Shown in pieces: positions 34,158 through 43,525 of a DNA stretch of 57,221 bases. Both the position numbers and the translations under genes were made by a program. Origin of the DNA: an uncultured Eubacterium sp. (lineage in GTDB: Bacteria; Bacillota; Clostridia; Lachnospirales; Lachnospiraceae); contig CAJTZN010000022.1 of assembly GCA_910584065.1 (NCBI GenBank), forward strand, positions 1-57,221. Direction: 5' to 3'. The notes under the pieces were generated by a model. That model had not been told where the DNA came from. It saw only the letters and a program-made list of their open reading frames with translations, and did not search any database. Position 1 is the stretch's first letter, and each line of letters begins with the position of its first letter.

Positions 34158-35349
34158 CTTTATAATATCCTAAAGAGATAAGCAATTCCCTTACTGTTGC
34201 CTCTACAGTGTCACTCACTTTATTATATCGATATGCGTAAGAGTAACGACGCAAATCACTAATAAATTTAATTGAAGCTGCTTTATCCATATGATCTTTT
34301 GCAAGATTTAGAGCATCTCTTTCCTGAACCAAGTACATACGTTCCGAATTGGCTTTTTCTAATAAGTCCTTTACTATTTCCGAATAATCATCTGAAATTT
34401 GCTTTACTTTTTTCAGTTCCTCTTCGCTTATTGTTATCTGCGAATAATTTAACCATAAATGTGGCGCCAAAGACTTTAAATGTTCATCAGAAATTTTCTC
34501 TCTGCTTAAAAACATTCTAAGAGCAGTAGGATAACGCTTTTTTTTGCCTCCTGCTGAGGAAGTCGATAAAACTTCCGCCATATGGCAATCTTGCAATGCA
34601 AAATTCAGATGAGAATGCCTGAATATCAGATAACAATACTCACCAATTTCCTCGCTTCTCAACATACAATACATATTATTAACCGTAGACGAAATCACAG
34701 CAGTTCCCTCATATATTTTATACGCTTTGCTGCCATTTTTCTTTTTCTTAGTATCAATCCGTAATATCGCCTTACAAATATCCCCATCTGGTTTAATAGT
34801 AAGATCTCCAGTCAACAAAGAATCTAACTCTTTATTCTCACTGGAAACAGTAGGATAAAAATAGCAATAATATGTTTGTAAAAAACTAGAAAACAAAATA
34901 TTATTAGGGTTTTCAACGAACGCTGAATTAGTAGTAGTATTATTTTCTATTTCTCCATAAGCAGCAGATTCCAAATTTGCCTCTTCTGCTGCATTTCGTT
35001 TCTCATCAAAACTACGGATTATTTGTTTTGTATCCAATAGCTTCTTAAAATCTGACTTCTCGCCAACACAATAATTTTCAATTGGAAACTCAGAAGATAC
35101 TATTGCATCTAGAGTTACTCCAAAAAAATCACAGCACTGAAGCAGGTATGGTAATGGCATGGAATTATTATCTGGATAATTTATAATCTTAGACAAATAC
35201 GGTTGAGATATAGTAAATCCCTCGGATTCTTTAAGTTCTTTCAACAGCTTATTATAACTTATTCCGCTTATTTCTAAAAGTTTTTTGATGTTATTTGAAA
35301 TGTTTTTGTTAATTACCGAGTTCAATTTTTTCAATTGCTCTATTCCCAT
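34138..35349 (-). CDS. XRE-type regulator with large unknown C-terminal domain
   Basis: A 403-residue protein. An N-terminal helix-turn-helix (about 16-80) is visible: NNIKKLLEISGISYNKLLKE, ISQPYLSKIINYP and MPLPYLLQCCDFFGVTLDAI. Residues about 130-330 form a mixed domain unlike standard ligand domains (LTGDLTIKPDGDICKAILRI, GEYCYLIFRHSHLNFALQD), followed by a coiled helix (310-370). GGAGGGG lies 5 bases before the ATG. It is divergent from the membrane-protein pair, with a palindrome between them, so it probably controls them. The C-terminal domain may sense a signal. Confidence 0.75.
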   Translation of the reverse strand: MGIEQLKKLNSVINKNISNNIKKLLEISGISYNKLLKELKESEGFTISQPYLSKIINYPDNNSMPLPYLLQCCDFFGVTLDAIVSSEFPIENYCVGEKSDFKKLLDTKQIIRSFDEKRNAAEEANLESAAYGEIENNTTTNSAFVENPNNILFSSFLQTYYCYFYPTVSSENKELDSLLTGDLTIKPDGDICKAILRIDTKKKKNGSKAYKIYEGTAVISSTVNNMYCMLRSEEIGEYCYLIFRHSHLNFALQDCHMAEVLSTSSAGGKKKRYPTALRMFLSREKISDEHLKSLAPHLWLNYSQITISEEELKKVKQISDDYSEIVKDLLEKANSERMYLVQERDALNLAKDHMDKAASIKFISDLRRYSYAYRYNKVSDTVEATVRELLISLGYYKDDDKMD

Positions 35350-35475
35350 GTAATCCCCTCCATTCTAACCTTCTCAAAACGTGCCTGCAAAGAAATACCA
35401 TGACAATCATAGCACATTTCCCCGGATTATGCAATATGTATAATAGTTCCATGTATTCATTTGATTTCTTTGTAC

Positions 35476-35509
35476 ATATTCACGAATATGACCGAATATT
35501 TGTGAATAT
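35476..35509. promoter_or_regulatory. Palindromic operator candidate between divergent genes
   Basis: ATATTCACGAATAT (35476-35489) and ATATTTGTGAATAT (35496-35509) are inverted with 13 of 14 positions matching and a 6-base centre. It lies 13 bases upstream of the -35 of the rightward promoter and in front of the regulator gene on the other side, as expected for an autoregulatory XRE operator. Confidence 0.65.
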
Positions 35510-35521
35510 ATTATTAATATA

Positions 35522-35549
35522 TTGCAAACATTCTGTGATCTGTTAAAAT
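35522..35549 (+). promoter_or_regulatory. Promoter of the two-membrane-protein operon
   Basis: TTGCAA (35522-35527) and TAAAAT (35544-35549) are 16 bases apart with TG one base before the -10. It lies about 55 bases before the ATG at 35605. Confidence 0.65.
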
Positions 35550-35604
35550 TGAACACAACAAAATAATAAAAAAACAACTACGCATTATTAAAGGAGGAGA
35601 TAGT

Positions 35605-36813
35605 ATGAAAAAGAAATATGTTAAATACTGTATTTATGCTATGGTTACTATTTTTCTAGTTCTTGTTTTCCCTTTATTTTTTCAAATGAATCCGGACATC
35701 GTTTTTATTTGGAACATATTTTCACTTTTAGTAATAAGCGTTAACATCTTTTTTGTCATTACGGAAGAAAAAGATAAGAAAATGAAACATACTAAAATTT
35801 CATTGTTCTTTCTTTTATCGTTAATTATGGCTAACAAATTATACAGTTATAATTACATCATTTCAATCTTTCCTATACTAAAAAGCATCCCAAAAGATTT
35901 CATGTTTATTGCAGGAATATTATTTGTACTTATTTCTGCTCTTTTTGGTGTTTTTTATAAACTCTATACTTATTACTATCAAAAAGATTTGAAACCACTG
36001 GCAAACAATGATACGATCAATAGTGATACGATCAATTCCAATAGCAAAATAACCGACAATGACATAAAACATGAATCAGGTCATAGCAAAATGATTCAAA
36101 ACAATTCTAAAAAAGGACAAACAACTCAAATTAACCAAAACCAAAATCAAACCGAGCCCAGGTTTATACACTTTTTAAGCATTCTAATAATGTGTATCAT
36201 AGTAGTTGCCTTAGCCCTTACTATTATGTATACCTTACAAAACAATAAAGGATTTTGGCTTGAACTTACAAATAGTGAACAAATTCCCGAATTTGCAATC
36301 AATTTTGCAATCGGAATCGGTATTTTAATTGCCTTTATATTTGCCATACTAATAATGGCATCATATTTTATACAGCTTTTATACAAGATCATTTTAGGGA
36401 TTTTTAAAAAACAACAATTATCATTTCAAAATGATTCCTTCCTGAAATGTGTTAGTTTATTTCTTGGATTATTTTGCTTTTTCATTTACCGGAAAGCCGA
36501 TATAAAAGATTTATTCAGTCTTTTAAACGGTTCAAATAAAACAGTTTCGCTTTTAATGATAATTGTAACTTTCACCATAATAGCCTTTATTACTTTGATA
36601 ATTTATAAAATACTAAAGTCTTTTATAAAGCCAAACGGACTTCTACGTTTCTACACAGATAAGATATTTAATCTCACGGTAGAAACTGTTGGGAAAATAG
36701 TCATCAACATTCTGGAAAGACTATCAAAAGTCCCCGATTTACTCGACCCCTTGCTTGATGCCACGAAAAAATCTTTTACCGAAATCAAAGAAATCCTTTT
36801 TGATGATGATTAA
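35605..36813 (+). CDS. Unknown polytopic membrane protein
   Basis: A 402-residue protein not recognised. About eight hydrophobic stretches occur in two groups (roughly 9-27, 32-51, 64-82, 100-123; then 188-210, 231-262, 281-296, 313-336). They are split by a hydrophilic Asn/Ser/Gln/Thr-rich linker (127-185). The linker contains a 15-base tandem repeat encoding NDTINSDTINS, a possible slippage site. The C-terminal 50 residues are amphipathic (KIVINILERLSKVPDLLDPLL) and end in acid residues. AAAGGAGGAG lies before the ATG. The gene is AT-rich and pairs with the next gene in one operon. Confidence 0.75.
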   Translation: MKKKYVKYCIYAMVTIFLVLVFPLFFQMNPDIVFIWNIFSLLVISVNIFFVITEEKDKKMKHTKISLFFLLSLIMANKLYSYNYIISIFPILKSIPKDFMFIAGILFVLISALFGVFYKLYTYYYQKDLKPLANNDTINSDTINSNSKITDNDIKHESGHSKMIQNNSKKGQTTQINQNQNQTEPRFIHFLSILIMCIIVVALALTIMYTLQNNKGFWLELTNSEQIPEFAINFAIGIGILIAFIFAILIMASYFIQLLYKIILGIFKKQQLSFQNDSFLKCVSLFLGLFCFFIYRKADIKDLFSLLNGSNKTVSLLMIIVTFTIIAFITLIIYKILKSFIKPNGLLRFYTDKIFNLTVETVGKIVINILERLSKVPDLLDPLLDATKKSFTEIKEILFDDD

Positions 36814-36891
36814 ACCAGGCTAATCTGATTCGAAAGGCAAACAACGCGAAATAAATTTACACATCAATTAACTTTAAGGAGGTAATCAACT

Positions 36892-38409
36892 ATGCAAAAC
36901 AGAAAAAAGATTTGGAAAGCACCACAACTTAGTATTTGTATCTTTGCACTAATCTCTGCATTTACAACTGGTCAAGGCATGACAGAAACTTTCTTTGAAG
37001 GAAATTATATTTGTGGCATTGCTATTTCACTTGGAATTCAGCTTTTATTGGTGTGGTTAGGTTGGAAGAGCGCAAAACTTTTCTCATATGGAGATAACAT
37101 AGCCAAAATCCTGTTAATTATTGCGTATGCCTTTACGATTCTTTGGTCTGCTGGCTTTTCCTTTGTCTATGTTTGTAATCATGTGTATTCATCATTTCAT
37201 ATGCGTGATGATCAAAGTGTACTAACCGATACTTACAGGCAAAATATTAGTAATTTAAAAAACTGGTCAGAAGAGGACTTTGAAAAAAGTTTACAAGACA
37301 TTACAAAACATATTGGGATTTTACAGCAAAGTGCTTCAGAAATTTCCTCAAATGACGGCACCCAAAATGTGACTCTTGATTTAAATAAGCTGAAAAAATA
37401 TTATAAAGACAATGCAGATATATCATCTGTCATATCCGGATATGAAAATATCGTATCCGGAAAGACCATTAGTGATGTTTCTAAATTGAGCCAAATTATA
37501 AATAATGAATTAACAAACACTCGTAAGCAGATAAAGAAAATAGAAAAAAATATTAATAAAGAAAATAAAAAACTCAACGAGGCCGATAAAAAAATTACTG
37601 AAACAGCCTCCGAAAAATCTCATTATAATACCAACACTACTATGGATCATGTATCCGAAAAAATAATAAAAGAAACACAAAACAAAAAGAAAAAAATTGA
37701 AAAAAACATTTTAAAACTAGAAAACAACAAAACGAAAATTGAAACCATCAACCAAACACTGGAATCCCTAAAAACATTCATTACAGCAAAGTCAAGCAAT
37801 GCACAAGGCATGCTGCGCACAAAGTTTGCAGAAATCTTATCAGAACTTGGATCAACAGATCCTAATATGGAAACCATCAAGCAATACGGCGATGAAATTT
37901 ACAAACAACTGACACTATCTATGCAGAGCGATGATGACACTACAGTTTATACAACTCTTATGCAAAATTATCTGCTGCTTGATACATCGCTAAAAACATT
38001 GGAAAAGATTCGCTCTGCTCAGATATATTGTACAAGTGATGATACAGAAACCTTCGTAAAGAACACAGAAGAAAAAATAAATTCTTTTCCTTCTCAAACG
38101 GAAAAAGAGGAATGGCAAAAAATATGGAATGATAAATTTGCAAATTTAAAAGCAAATCTCTACCTCCTTCCATCTGCCTCTAAACAAGACATTGCTGAAA
38201 ATTATAATCATATTTCAGCACTACAGCGCAGTTTACTAACAGAACTAAACGGCATTGAACGCGCAAAATATTACCTTACCAATGAACATCCTTTCTTAGC
38301 TTGGTTATCCTTACTCCTTGCTTTGTTTTTAGACAGTATCCCTGTACTGCTCACTATAATACGGGCACACAGTAATGTTACTAATTTTGCATTTCAAGCC
38401 ACAACTTAA
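36892..38409 (+). CDS. Unknown membrane protein with long central coiled coil (DUF4407-like architecture)
   Basis: A 505-residue protein with three N-terminal membrane helices (about 11-27, 40-58, 70-97), a mostly helical region of about 370 residues with Lys/Glu/Asn-rich coiled coils (IKKIEKNINKENKKLNEADK), and a C-terminal membrane helix carrying an acidic residue (WLSLLLALFLDSIPVLLTII). This layout resembles DUF4407 proteins, but I cannot confirm membership. AAGGAGG precedes the ATG. It follows the other membrane protein by 78 bases and ends before a terminator. It could form a complex with that protein that signals across the membrane. Confidence 0.72.
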   Translation: MQNRKKIWKAPQLSICIFALISAFTTGQGMTETFFEGNYICGIAISLGIQLLLVWLGWKSAKLFSYGDNIAKILLIIAYAFTILWSAGFSFVYVCNHVYSSFHMRDDQSVLTDTYRQNISNLKNWSEEDFEKSLQDITKHIGILQQSASEISSNDGTQNVTLDLNKLKKYYKDNADISSVISGYENIVSGKTISDVSKLSQIINNELTNTRKQIKKIEKNINKENKKLNEADKKITETASEKSHYNTNTTMDHVSEKIIKETQNKKKKIEKNILKLENNKTKIETINQTLESLKTFITAKSSNAQGMLRTKFAEILSELGSTDPNMETIKQYGDEIYKQLTLSMQSDDDTTVYTTLMQNYLLLDTSLKTLEKIRSAQIYCTSDDTETFVKNTEEKINSFPSQTEKEEWQKIWNDKFANLKANLYLLPSASKQDIAENYNHISALQRSLLTELNGIERAKYYLTNEHPFLAWLSLLLALFLDSIPVLLTIIRAHSNVTNFAFQATT

Positions 38410-38709
38410 AAAACATCGGCAAGTACACTAAATTTTATCGTCACATTAAGAATGGCGGAATAGGGTTGTATGGTAAAATGAAACTCCCTGTTTTACGGCA
38501 GTGTTACGATATCAAATCTAACAGTCAATTCATTTCTAGATAAGCCACGAATCAAGAGATTTTGATCTCGTGGCTTATAATTTAAAACTCAATTTCACTA
38601 AGTCTCCTTATTGCTTCTTAAAAGTAATTTTAAGTATTTAAGCACGAAATCGTAAAACTCGGTCATAATCAAATTTCTATTTACAAAGTAATAACGCAAA
38701 AACACCCTT
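38410..38709. other. 300-base intergenic region at the right side of the AT-rich island
   Basis: Apart from the inverted repeat at 38540-38578 I see no gene. The stretch 38440-38530 has interrupted short frames and may be decayed sequence, but I cannot identify a source. I found no clear direct repeats bounding the island. Confidence 0.4.
38540..38578 (+). terminator. Long inverted repeat / terminator after the membrane-protein operon
   Basis: ATAAGCCACGA-ATCAA pairs with TTGAT-C-TCGTGGCTTAT, about 16 base pairs with one bulge, followed by AATTTAAAA. It is a very stable stem, probably ending the operon; its size is greater than most terminators. Confidence 0.65.
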
Positions 38710-39882
38710 TTATCCAAACAATTCCACCAGGGCAATCACATATGTAAAAAAATCCGGGGAAAATACGTTATCCACCACATGTTTCAACTGCCCCGCCACA
38801 TCCGTTTTCTGCTCAAACCAACGTGATAAAAACGCCAGACGAGTCAAATATTCACGCTGGCTCAATTTTTCAACACCTTCCCATGTCAGCGGCAGAGTCG
38901 CCACGAGAATCATTATGATGCACATATTAAATAAATACTGGGACGCAGGAACACTGGATGAATTATACAAAAGACAAACCGCCGAATATCGGCGCAAAAA
39001 GGAAATTTTCCGTTCATCTTTTCTGACCTCCCGCCAACCAGCATAAATATTTTTCAACCTTTCTTCTCTACTCTGACTAAACATTTCCGGTTTCCATAAA
39101 ACAGTCCCACATTTAGGATCTTTTTTCTTCTGGGATATGATCTGGCAGAACGCCTCGATCACACCGAGAATAAACCTCCATGCGGCACGGCTGGTCTCGT
39201 CCCGATCCAGTTCCTGTTCTGCCTGCAAAAATTGCGCCTGTATTTCCGGTGCTTGAAAAATATTGGAATCAACTGTTTTAAAATCATTTTGTTCAAAAGC
39301 TTCTTCACTCTCAAGCGCAACGTGCAAAACTGTAGCTAGCGCTGTGCCAAATGGTACATTTTCATCCTGCAAAAGTTCCATCCCCCACATTATGAAATGC
39401 GAAAGTTCCAGCACCTTATAATCATCTGTGGTAGAAATATGCGCTTCTTTTTCCCCCGCCGTACAGAGACGAACAGGCTGCGTACGGTTATAAAGTATAT
39501 CCATAATAGCATCACATGAGGTAACAACAACGAGCAGCGCCGTATTACTGCTTCCATGCTCATACCTCGGATAATTTTGGCAGACATGTCCCAAATGCTC
39601 AGAACCACATGTAAGCTGGATCCGGCACAATCCTTCTTCATTTAGAAAAGGGCAGCGGTTTCCCTCGTCCATCTTGATTGCGGTTATTTTATTCGTTATC
39701 TCATCCCGTACCATATGCTGGCGCAAAAAATCACCAAAAGCCCCGTCCAAATGTTCATAATATTCTGCCGTATACTCATCCACCCTCACATCCCATCCCT
39801 CACAACATGTATTCATACATTCGGAACCAATACACTGAAATTCCAACAAAAAATCAGGATATATATACAAAAGATCATCCAT
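38710..39882 (-). CDS. fliB: Flagellin lysine-N-methylase (FliB family)
   Basis: A 390-residue protein matching FliB, which methylates lysines on flagellin. The cysteine-rich start EFQCIGSECMNTCCEGWDV, then CPFLNEEGLCRIQ and GHVCQNYPRYEH, form the family's metal-cluster motif; the C-terminal half is helical. The start ATG 39882 has GGGGAG 6 bases upstream; an upstream in-frame extension lacks a site. No flagellin gene is in the window, but the chemotaxis operon and glycan genes are near. It is divergent from the 800-residue fusion gene. Confidence 0.85.
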   Translation of the reverse strand: MDDLLYIYPDFLLEFQCIGSECMNTCCEGWDVRVDEYTAEYYEHLDGAFGDFLRQHMVRDEITNKITAIKMDEGNRCPFLNEEGLCRIQLTCGSEHLGHVCQNYPRYEHGSSNTALLVVVTSCDAIMDILYNRTQPVRLCTAGEKEAHISTTDDYKVLELSHFIMWGMELLQDENVPFGTALATVLHVALESEEAFEQNDFKTVDSNIFQAPEIQAQFLQAEQELDRDETSRAAWRFILGVIEAFCQIISQKKKDPKCGTVLWKPEMFSQSREERLKNIYAGWREVRKDERKISFLRRYSAVCLLYNSSSVPASQYLFNMCIIMILVATLPLTWEGVEKLSQREYLTRLAFLSRWFEQKTDVAGQLKHVVDNVFSPDFFTYVIALVELFG

Positions 39883-39925
39883 AGCATTCTCCCCTTTTTT
39901 CATCCTTCTTTCAACACTAAATACC

Positions 39926-39954
39926 ATATTATCACTAAAACGAACTTTTGTAAA
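39926..39954 (-). promoter_or_regulatory. Promoter of the FliB-like gene
   Basis: On the minus strand TTTACA (39954-39949) and TAATAT (39931-39926) lie 17 bases apart, about 45 bases before the ATG. Confidence 0.6.
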
Positions 39955-39965
39955 CCAGCAGAACA

Positions 39966-39994
39966 TTGACCCAAACAGAAAAATCTGTTATGAT
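39966..39994 (+). promoter_or_regulatory. Promoter of the HTH-nucleotidyltransferase-SHMT fusion gene
   Basis: TTGACC (39966-39971) and TATGAT (39989-39994) are 17 bases apart, with TG one base before the -10. It is back to back with the FliB promoter, only 11 bases separating the two -35 boxes. Confidence 0.7.
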
Positions 39995-40069
39995 AAAGAA
40001 GAAATTTGAAAAACATAAAAAACCATTTGCGCAACAAAAAGAAGCGCCCAGTGCGCGCATGGAGGAAAG

Positions 40070-42472
40070 ATGAAAAAAAAACAATTTGATGTTCTATGTG
40101 AAACAGCCAAAGAAAATAAATTATCACTGGAAGAGATGGCAAAAAAACTTTTCATCACCCGTGATGAAATAGAAGAACTATACAACTCATTATGCACGGA
40201 CGGATATATAAAAAACCATGTCCCGACAAAAAAGGGGCAGGACTATCTCAACAGCAAAAAAATAGACAACGCCATCATCCTGTCAGCAGGCCTTTCTACT
40301 AGGTTTGTGCCGCTTAACTTTGAAAAACCAAAAAGCCTGCTCAAAGTAAAAGGTGAAGTTCTGATCGAGCGGCAGATCGAACAGTTAAAAGAGGCCGGCA
40401 TTAAAGAAATTATCGTTGTCGTCGGGTATATGAAAGAACAATTCGAATACCTGACAGAAAAATACGGTGTGATCCTGGTCGAGTCAACCGAATACCGTGA
40501 GCGGAATAACCACTCCAGCGTATTTGCCGCCCGCGTATACCTGAAAAATTCGATCATCACTTCCTCCGACCTGTATTTCACCGAAAATATATTTGAAAAA
40601 TACGCCTTTGATTCCTATTATACGAGCGTATATATCGCAGGAAAAACAGCAGAACGGGGCTTCGTCACGGACGAGGACGACAGGATGCTTGAAACGTTTT
40701 ATGGCGATCGCTGTTACGATATATGGGTAACGCTGGGATACGCCTTCTTCTCCGAACAATTCTCTCAAAAAATGCTGCGCATCCTGGAAAATGAATACGA
40801 CCTTCCCAAAACAAAAAATAAATTCTGGGCGGACATTCAGGACGAACACTTTGAAGAATTATACATGTACGCCAAGCGCTGTGACGCGCATGTGATCAAT
40901 GAGTTCGATTCTCTGGAAGAACTGAGGGAATTTGACAATAAATACCGCACGAATTCCGGCTCAAAACTGCTCAAAGAAATCAGTAACCGCCTAGGCGTTC
41001 AGGAGGAAAACATTATCGGCATCGAATCCCTTCGTTCCATCAAAGATTCCATGTTCAAATTCCGATGCCGCGGGGACTTTTATATCTGCGATGTAAGACC
41101 AGATGACAGGGAAAAAATTTCTTTACTCGGAAGAGTATACTATCAGTGCCGGGACTTTAGCTCAGGTAATGTAAAACTGTTCCGCATGGACAAAAACATA
41201 TACATTGAGGGCAGATACCAGACCGATGTCGAATCCGAATTACAGCAGATCTACGGCTATTGTAAGGAGTTCAAAGACTACCACGCAAAAACACTGCCGC
41301 TATGTGCCGCTGAAAATATCGTCTCTGACTTCGTAAACCTCCCTCTTGGATTCGGCTTTCAGGAACGATATATCATGAACAATACGTATTCCTTTAACAT
41401 GGATGACAATTTTATCGGCTGCGAAAAATTATTCTGCTTTTACGAAAAAATATCCGAGATCTGCGAGCGGATTTTTGGCGCGAGATATGTAGATCCCCGG
41501 CCCTTTACCGGGATGCACTGCATTGATATGATCACAAAAACTCTCTGTGAACCTGGGCAGAAGATGATGCTGTTAGGAAAAGAATTTGGCGGACACGCTT
41601 CGGTTAAACCCGTCGTCGAACGACTGGGGATCAAAACCTGGGACGCGCCTTATGACAGGGAAGCATACGATCTGGATTACGAACTGGCAAATAAAATGAT
41701 CCGGGAGCACGAGATTGATTATATCCTTTTGGCGCCTTCCGATATTATCAAGATCATGGACGTAGAAAAACTGGATACAAGCAGGGCCGTTCTTCTGTAC
41801 GACTGCAGCCAGATCATGGGACTGATCGCTGCGGGACTGGCCCCGAATCCTTTGAAAACGATGCACCATATCGTCATGTTTGGCGGAACACATAAAAGTT
41901 TTCCCGGCCCGGCTTCCGGCCTGATCCTCACCAATGACAGCCGTCTTCATGAGATGATGGAAACCGCCATCAATCCCAAATACCTGCGCCATTCCCAGAT
42001 GCACCAGAAAATCTCGCTTCTTTTTGCACTGATCGAATTTGAACAATTTGGAAGCGAGTATATGAGCCATATGATCCACTGCTCGAATTATCTGGGAAAA
42101 GCGTTAGCTTCTTACGGTCTGGACGTCGCGGACGTAGACGGAAAAATCTCATCCACACACCAGATTTTTATCCGGACCAGCAAAAACACGATGGAAACCA
42201 TTTACGAAAACGCCTACAAATGCGGCGTCACATTGAACAAAAAGACGAAAAAACTGTTCTACGGATACGGAATACGGCTGGGAAGTCAGGAGATCGCGCG
42301 CTATGACTGGAACGATGCGTGCATGGACTCGATCGCCCAGGTGATTCATATGCTGACCGAACCGGAAGCCGATATCGACGGCATCAAAAAGATCATCCAT
42401 GCCATGCCAAAAAAGGAATTGAAATATACCTTCCCGCCCGAGCAGGTGAAGCCATTTTTTGAGCTGATGTGA
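40070..42472 (+). CDS. Fusion: winged helix + LicC-like nucleotidyltransferase + SHMT-like PLP enzyme
   Basis: An 800-residue three-part protein. Residues 1-60 form a winged helix (LSLEEMAKKLFITRDEIEEL). Residues 65-300 are a sugar/choline-type nucleotidyltransferase: NAIILSAGLSTRFVPLNFEKP and PKSLLKVKGEVLIERQIEQL, as in LicC. A linker domain (300-415) follows. Residues 420-790 follow serine hydroxymethyltransferase: LCAAENIVSDFV, NFIGCEKLFCFYE, IFGARYVDPRPFTGMHCID, LGKEFGGH, YDCSQIMGLIAAG (PLP-ring Asp) and FGGTHKSFPGPASG (PLP lysine). It probably makes and CDP- or NDP-activates an amino compound for the two LicD proteins encoded convergently. AGGAAAG precedes the ATG. Confidence 0.88.
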   Translation: MKKKQFDVLCETAKENKLSLEEMAKKLFITRDEIEELYNSLCTDGYIKNHVPTKKGQDYLNSKKIDNAIILSAGLSTRFVPLNFEKPKSLLKVKGEVLIERQIEQLKEAGIKEIIVVVGYMKEQFEYLTEKYGVILVESTEYRERNNHSSVFAARVYLKNSIITSSDLYFTENIFEKYAFDSYYTSVYIAGKTAERGFVTDEDDRMLETFYGDRCYDIWVTLGYAFFSEQFSQKMLRILENEYDLPKTKNKFWADIQDEHFEELYMYAKRCDAHVINEFDSLEELREFDNKYRTNSGSKLLKEISNRLGVQEENIIGIESLRSIKDSMFKFRCRGDFYICDVRPDDREKISLLGRVYYQCRDFSSGNVKLFRMDKNIYIEGRYQTDVESELQQIYGYCKEFKDYHAKTLPLCAAENIVSDFVNLPLGFGFQERYIMNNTYSFNMDDNFIGCEKLFCFYEKISEICERIFGARYVDPRPFTGMHCIDMITKTLCEPGQKMMLLGKEFGGHASVKPVVERLGIKTWDAPYDREAYDLDYELANKMIREHEIDYILLAPSDIIKIMDVEKLDTSRAVLLYDCSQIMGLIAAGLAPNPLKTMHHIVMFGGTHKSFPGPASGLILTNDSRLHEMMETAINPKYLRHSQMHQKISLLFALIEFEQFGSEYMSHMIHCSNYLGKALASYGLDVADVDGKISSTHQIFIRTSKNTMETIYENAYKCGVTLNKKTKKLFYGYGIRLGSQEIARYDWNDACMDSIAQVIHMLTEPEADIDGIKKIIHAMPKKELKYTFPPEQVKPFFELM

Positions 42473-42493
42473 GGTTGTCCGCCTTACATCAGC
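42462..42493. repeat. Palindrome spanning both convergent stop codons
   Basis: AGCTGATGT (42462-42470) is exactly inverted at 42485-42493, with AGG/CCT extending the stem. It covers the last codons of the fusion gene and of the first LicD gene, both of which end in Leu-Met-stop. There is no T-run on either side, so it is at best a weak shared terminator. Confidence 0.6.
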
Positions 42494-43488
42494 TGCACGC
42501 TGATTTGCCCGTCCGATACTTTTTGGCAAAACTCATCCACACTATCCTCAAATCCCAGATCGCGTATGATGTGTAACAGCTTTTTCTCTTCCGGGGCATA
42601 ACATGGATATTCATGCCCTGCCACTCCCTTCTCGAACGTCATATAATCCGGCCCAAACGTTGCAACCAGTAACTCGTGCCAGCCAACTGGCACGGCAATC
42701 TGCATGGATTCAAATGGCAAATAAATAACACTCTCCAGACACTCTTTCTTCACCCGGTACGCCCTGCCTCTTTTCGCCCTGCAGATGCCGAGCATCACTG
42801 TCATCTCATCCGACTCTTCTTCTCCAAAAAGCCCCGCCATCGCATCCAGCAGTTTCTGGAGATTCCATCTAATATTCCCCTCCCGTGGAATACTCACTCC
42901 ACATAAATCTTCCATTTTCTGCAGCCAGCATTGTGATTCATCGTCACTCAAAGGCTTCCCCCATTTTTCAAAAAAGAGTGCCCTCCCATATTCCAGGATG
43001 ATCTCCTGTAATTCTTCCTGTTCCCTGTCTCTGGGCAGATAATCATAAGCATAAATATCAATTCCGTTTCCCGGATAGGGAAAACCATAAAACCGATCCA
43101 AATGCTCTTTTAATCCCCACACGGAAGAATCTGTCACCACTCTGCTATGAAATCCTGGAAACGCACCATCCTGAGATGCAGGAGGCACAAAGACTCCGCC
43201 TAATTTAAAACCATATGGCAGATTCTCTGGCAGTATTCGTATCAATTCATTATAATCTTCCCGCTTTAATGCGATATCAATATCATCATCCCAGGGAATA
43301 AACCCCTGATGCCTCACCGCGCCAAGCAGGGTTCCCGCCTCGGCAAAATACTGCAGTCCATTTTTCTCACACAAATCCGCTACAATCGAAAGCACTTCCA
43401 TCTGGACCGCCCACGCTCTTTTCATCATAGACGAGATAACAAAATCACATCTTGTCTCCTCCTGTAAAAAACCTGCCGGAAATTCCAT
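42484..43488 (-). CDS. LicD family phosphotransferase, copy 1
   Basis: A 334-residue LicD-fold enzyme; the family transfers phosphocholine or similar groups from CDP donors to glycans. The signature is FAEAGTLLGAVRHQGFIPWDDDIDIAL followed by DYNELIRIL. Start chosen at ATG 43488 (10 bases after AAAGGAGG); ATG 43497 is too near the site. It is a close paralogue of the next gene, sharing the MEFPAGFLQEE-type opening and GFPYPGNGIDIYAYDYLPRD. Last in a long minus-strand operon and convergent with the nucleotidyltransferase-SHMT fusion, its likely donor source. Confidence 0.92.
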   Translation of the reverse strand: MEFPAGFLQEETRCDFVISSMMKRAWAVQMEVLSIVADLCEKNGLQYFAEAGTLLGAVRHQGFIPWDDDIDIALKREDYNELIRILPENLPYGFKLGGVFVPPASQDGAFPGFHSRVVTDSSVWGLKEHLDRFYGFPYPGNGIDIYAYDYLPRDREQEELQEIILEYGRALFFEKWGKPLSDDESQCWLQKMEDLCGVSIPREGNIRWNLQKLLDAMAGLFGEEESDEMTVMLGICRAKRGRAYRVKKECLESVIYLPFESMQIAVPVGWHELLVATFGPDYMTFEKGVAGHEYPCYAPEEKKLLHIIRDLGFEDSVDEFCQKVSDGQISVQLM

Positions 43489-43525
43489 AGCAATCATTCC
43501 TCCTTTTAGCACTTGCGTGTATACG

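Noticed and set aside
35605..38409. Zorya/MotAB-like ion-driven pair
   Set aside because: The coiled-coil protein has a single terminal acidic helix, but neither protein shows an OmpA-type domain or MotA/MotB signature, so the comparison is only architectural.
33891..38709. Integrative element with attachment sites
   Set aside because: Composition suggests transfer, but I found no integrase, transposase, tRNA end or convincing flanking direct repeats.
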